NCBI RefSeq assembly: GCF_000697965.2 | Contig: NZ_CP015880.1 | Coordinates: forward strand, 620,001 to 684,000 | Length of the DNA: 64,000 nt | Reading direction: 5' to 3' | From: Ensifer adhaerens | GTDB taxonomy: Bacteria; Pseudomonadota; Alphaproteobacteria; Rhizobiales; Rhizobiaceae | In this document: positions 61,845 through 64,000 of the stretch, in pieces | How the letters are laid out: each line of letters opens with the position of its first letter | Position numbering within the stretch: the stretch's first letter is position 1 | Translations under genes and position numbers: made by a program | The notes under the pieces: model-generated | What the model was told of the DNA's origin: nothing | The model's input: only the letters and a program-made list of their open reading frames with translations | Databases searched by the model: none

Positions 61845-63758
61845 TCAGAACTCCGCCCAGCCGTCCTCCTGTGGTCGCGCGCCGCCGCGATAGGCGCCGG
61901 CGAGCTTGCGGGTCAACGCACGTGCGGGCGAGGGGGCTGCACTTTCCGTGGCACCACTTGCCACGAGGCGTGGTCCTGCCGAAGAGCCGTTGCCGGTCCT
62001 GAAGCGCATCAGGAGGTCGTTGAGCGCGCCGGCCTCGCGGGCAAGGCTGTGGCTGGCGGCGGTCGATTGCTCCACCATCGCCGCATTCTGCTGCGTGCCC
62101 TGGTCGATGGCATTCACCGCCGTATTGATCTGCTGGATGCCGGCTGCCTGTTCGCGGGCGCTTTCGACGATCGCCGTCACGTGGTTGCTGATCTCCTTGA
62201 CCTCGACGATGATGCTTTCGAGTGCCGCGCCGGTCTCTCGCACCAGGGTGACGCCGGATTTGACCTGCTGGCCGGATGTGGCGATCAGCACCTTGATCTC
62301 CTTGGCAGCCTGAGCCGAGCGCTGGGCAAGCTCGCGCACTTCCTGGGCGACGACGGCAAAACCCTTGCCCGCCTCACCGGCGCGAGCCGCCTCGACGCCG
62401 GCGTTGAGCGCCAAGAGGTTCGTCTGGAAGGCGATGTCGTCGATCACGCCGATGATGCTGGAGATCTCCCGCGACGAGGCTTCGATGCCGCTCATGGCGG
62501 TGACGGCATTGCCGACGATTTCGCCGGATTTCTCCGCAGCACCTCGGGTGCGGGTGACGAGCGTGCCCGCCTCTTCCGCGCGCCGGCTGGCATCGGCGAC
62601 GGTGGTGGCGATCTGGTCGAGCGCGGCTGCGGTTTCCTCGACCGAGGCGGCCTGTTGTTCCGTGCGCTTGGAGAGGTCGCCGGCGGCGGAGCGGATTTCG
62701 CTGGCGCCGGCATTGATGCTGCGGGCATTCTCCCCGACCGAGCGCAGTGCCTCTTCGAGGTTGGTGACCGAGCTGTTGAAGTTGGTTCGCAGCGCGTCGA
62801 GCCGTTCGGCAAGCGGCGTGTCGATGCGGAAGGTCAGATCACCTTCGGCAAGGCGATCGAGACCAAAGCCGAGCGCGCTGACTGCCGCCTGGACCTCGGC
62901 CGCCTCTTTCGCCTTCTGTGCCTCGCGCTGTTCACGCTCGCGTTCAGACAGCGAACGACCGGCTTCGGCCTCTTGCTCCAGCCGCTCGCGTTCCAGCGCA
63001 TTGTCTCGGAAGACGGCGACAGCGCCGGCCATCTGGCCGATTTCGTCGCGGCGACCTTCGCCGAAGATCAGTGCCTTGAGATTGCCGGCGGCAAGCTGGC
63101 GCATGGCTTCGCGCAGGCTCGTCAGCGGGCGCAGCAGGCCGGCAATGACGAACCAGACGGTCGCGCCAAGCATGAGCAGGGCGAAGCCGGCAATCACACT
63201 TTGCCAGAGTGTCAGGTTGTCCTTCTCGGCATTCGCCGCTTCGAGTTCGCCGTTAGCCTCGGAAAGCTGCAGCTTGATCAAGTCGCTGATTGGCGCGGCG
63301 AGGGGATCGACTGATGAGTAGAGCTTGGTATCGACAAAGCGTTCGAGTTCGGCCTTGTCCTGACGCTGCATGATCTGCACGAGATCGCGGATCGACGCAT
63401 CACTTGCGATGCGCGCCCTGTCGAAAATCTCGGTCAGCGTCTTTTCCTCCGGCGTGAGTCGTGTGGCTTCGTAGGTGCGCCAGCGCGTATCGATGGTCGC
63501 AAGCGCCGTGTCGATCGCTTTTGCGCCGGCCGCCCAGTCTAGGGCGCCGCTGCGGACCTTATGGCTCGTGTCGACGATTTCGACCGCATACATGTCGGAC
63601 ACCGTCTTCAAGTGGTCGACCGGCAGCAACCGGTCGGCGACAATCGATTCAGTGCGTTTGGAGATGGAAGTCAGCGCACTGAAGGCCGTAACGATCATGA
63701 CCAGCATGGCGACGGCGAGCAGGGACAGACAGACGAGCAGGCGTGCTTTGATTGTCAT
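61845..63758 (-). CDS. Methyl-accepting chemotaxis protein
   Basis: 637 aa from ATG 63758 (GGAGCG upstream). N-terminal membrane helix (about 8-30), a periplasmic four-helix-bundle sensor ([36 protein letters not shown]), a second helix near 188-212, HAMP ([19 protein letters not shown]) and a second HAMP-like stretch ([14 protein letters not shown]), then the signalling hairpin with tip [31 protein letters not shown] core. The C-terminus ends GWAEF, a WxxF tail like the CheR-docking pentapeptide of rhizobial receptors. Ligand unknown; the 4HB sensor suggests small molecules. Confidence 0.95.
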   Translation of the reverse strand: MTIKARLLVCLSLLAVAMLVMIVTAFSALTSISKRTESIVADRLLPVDHLKTVSDMYAVEIVDTSHKVRSGALDWAAGAKAIDTALATIDTRWRTYEATRLTPEEKTLTEIFDRARIASDASIRDLVQIMQRQDKAELERFVDTKLYSSVDPLAAPISDLIKLQLSEANGELEAANAEKDNLTLWQSVIAGFALLMLGATVWFVIAGLLRPLTSLREAMRQLAAGNLKALIFGEGRRDEIGQMAGAVAVFRDNALERERLEQEAEAGRSLSEREREQREAQKAKEAAEVQAAVSALGFGLDRLAEGDLTFRIDTPLAERLDALRTNFNSSVTNLEEALRSVGENARSINAGASEIRSAAGDLSKRTEQQAASVEETAAALDQIATTVADASRRAEEAGTLVTRTRGAAEKSGEIVGNAVTAMSGIEASSREISSIIGVIDDIAFQTNLLALNAGVEAARAGEAGKGFAVVAQEVRELAQRSAQAAKEIKVLIATSGQQVKSGVTLVRETGAALESIIVEVKEISNHVTAIVESAREQAAGIQQINTAVNAIDQGTQQNAAMVEQSTAASHSLAREAGALNDLLMRFRTGNGSSAGPRLVASGATESAAPSPARALTRKLAGAYRGGARPQEDGWAEF

Positions 63759-64000
63759 GAATAACGCTCCGCGGTTGCCCGCAAGGCAAATCATCCTCGG
63801 CCGATGGCCGCGGGCATGGCCGCAAAGGCATCGGTAAGCGAGCTCGCCTTGGCAGGGGAGTGATGTCGATGATGGGATGGAGCACGCGATATTGCGCGGC
63901 GAAACTGCCGTCATGGCATGTTCGCCCAGCGTTCACTCCGTCTCATATAGACATAACAACCGGAGATTAAGAATGGCTAAATTTTAAGCTGTTGATTAAA
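63759..64000. other. Upstream region of the chemoreceptor gene
   Basis: 242 bp to the window edge. Contains the chemoreceptor promoter; AT-rich beyond 63940. No gene is supported here. Confidence 0.4.

Noticed and set aside
1..64000. CRISPR array or rRNA operon
   Set aside because: No series of regularly spaced identical repeats and no rRNA-like sequence was seen. The short repeats found are two-copy or arm-site type.

Overview
The window looks like a chromosomal segment of a rhizobial alphaproteobacterium, most likely Sinorhizobium/Ensifer or a close relative. The signs are: high-GC codon use; the end of smc next to ppdK (pyruvate phosphate dikinase); a cysH-cysD-cysN operon whose CysH carries the four-cysteine signature of an APS reductase; prs; and a chemoreceptor ending in a WxxF tail. 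This is inferred from gene content; no database was searched.

Backbone, 1-12983: the C-terminal end of SMC; two tandem secreted caspase-like proteins with a peptidoglycan-binding module and a C-type-lectin-like C-terminus; ppdK; a small lipoprotein; a DUF1499 membrane protein; a minus-strand cluster of cupin, metallo-beta-lactamase-fold hydrolase, DCC-family thiol oxidoreductase and DUF4166 protein; tRNA-Gln(TTG); a DUF1508 protein; a second lipoprotein; and tRNA-Pro(CGG).

Island, about 12984-54303 (41 kb): an integrative element sits in the 3' half of tRNA-Pro(CGG). A 52-bp imperfect direct repeat of the tRNA 3' end recurs just after a tyrosine integrase at 52771-54240. The left part carries tRNA-like remnants and small phage-type genes (14-22 kb). 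An identical IS21-family element occurs twice in direct orientation (17041-19542 and 44039-46540). Between the copies lie a ten-gene minus-strand operon (36866 to 23144), a flagellin fragment fused to an IS end, a nuclease cassette (uracil-glycosylase-like protein, HTH protein, GIY-YIG plus DEDDh exonuclease), and a 5'-truncated second IS21-type element. Right of the second copy come a truncated Rep_3-like replication initiator, an AAA/M41-type zinc protease, a metallophosphoesterase, zinc-ribbon proteins, an excisionase-position gene and the integrase.

The most interesting part is the ten-gene operon. It encodes two single-pass membrane proteins, a SrfB-like actin/Hsp70-fold ATPase, a SrfC-like dynamin-type GTPase, a membrane-anchored Sel1-like protein, four exported proteins sharing an N-terminal PAN/apple domain, and an exported family 3 beta-N-acetylhexosaminidase. 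It looks like a complete envelope-spanning machine: NTPases inside, anchored proteins in the membrane, carbohydrate- or protein-binding and glycan-cleaving parts outside. Its function is unknown.

Backbone, 54304-64000: prs, a small secreted protein, a GT8 glycosyltransferase, small hypothetical proteins, the assimilatory sulfate-reduction operon cysH-cysD-cysN (minus strand), and a methyl-accepting chemotaxis protein.
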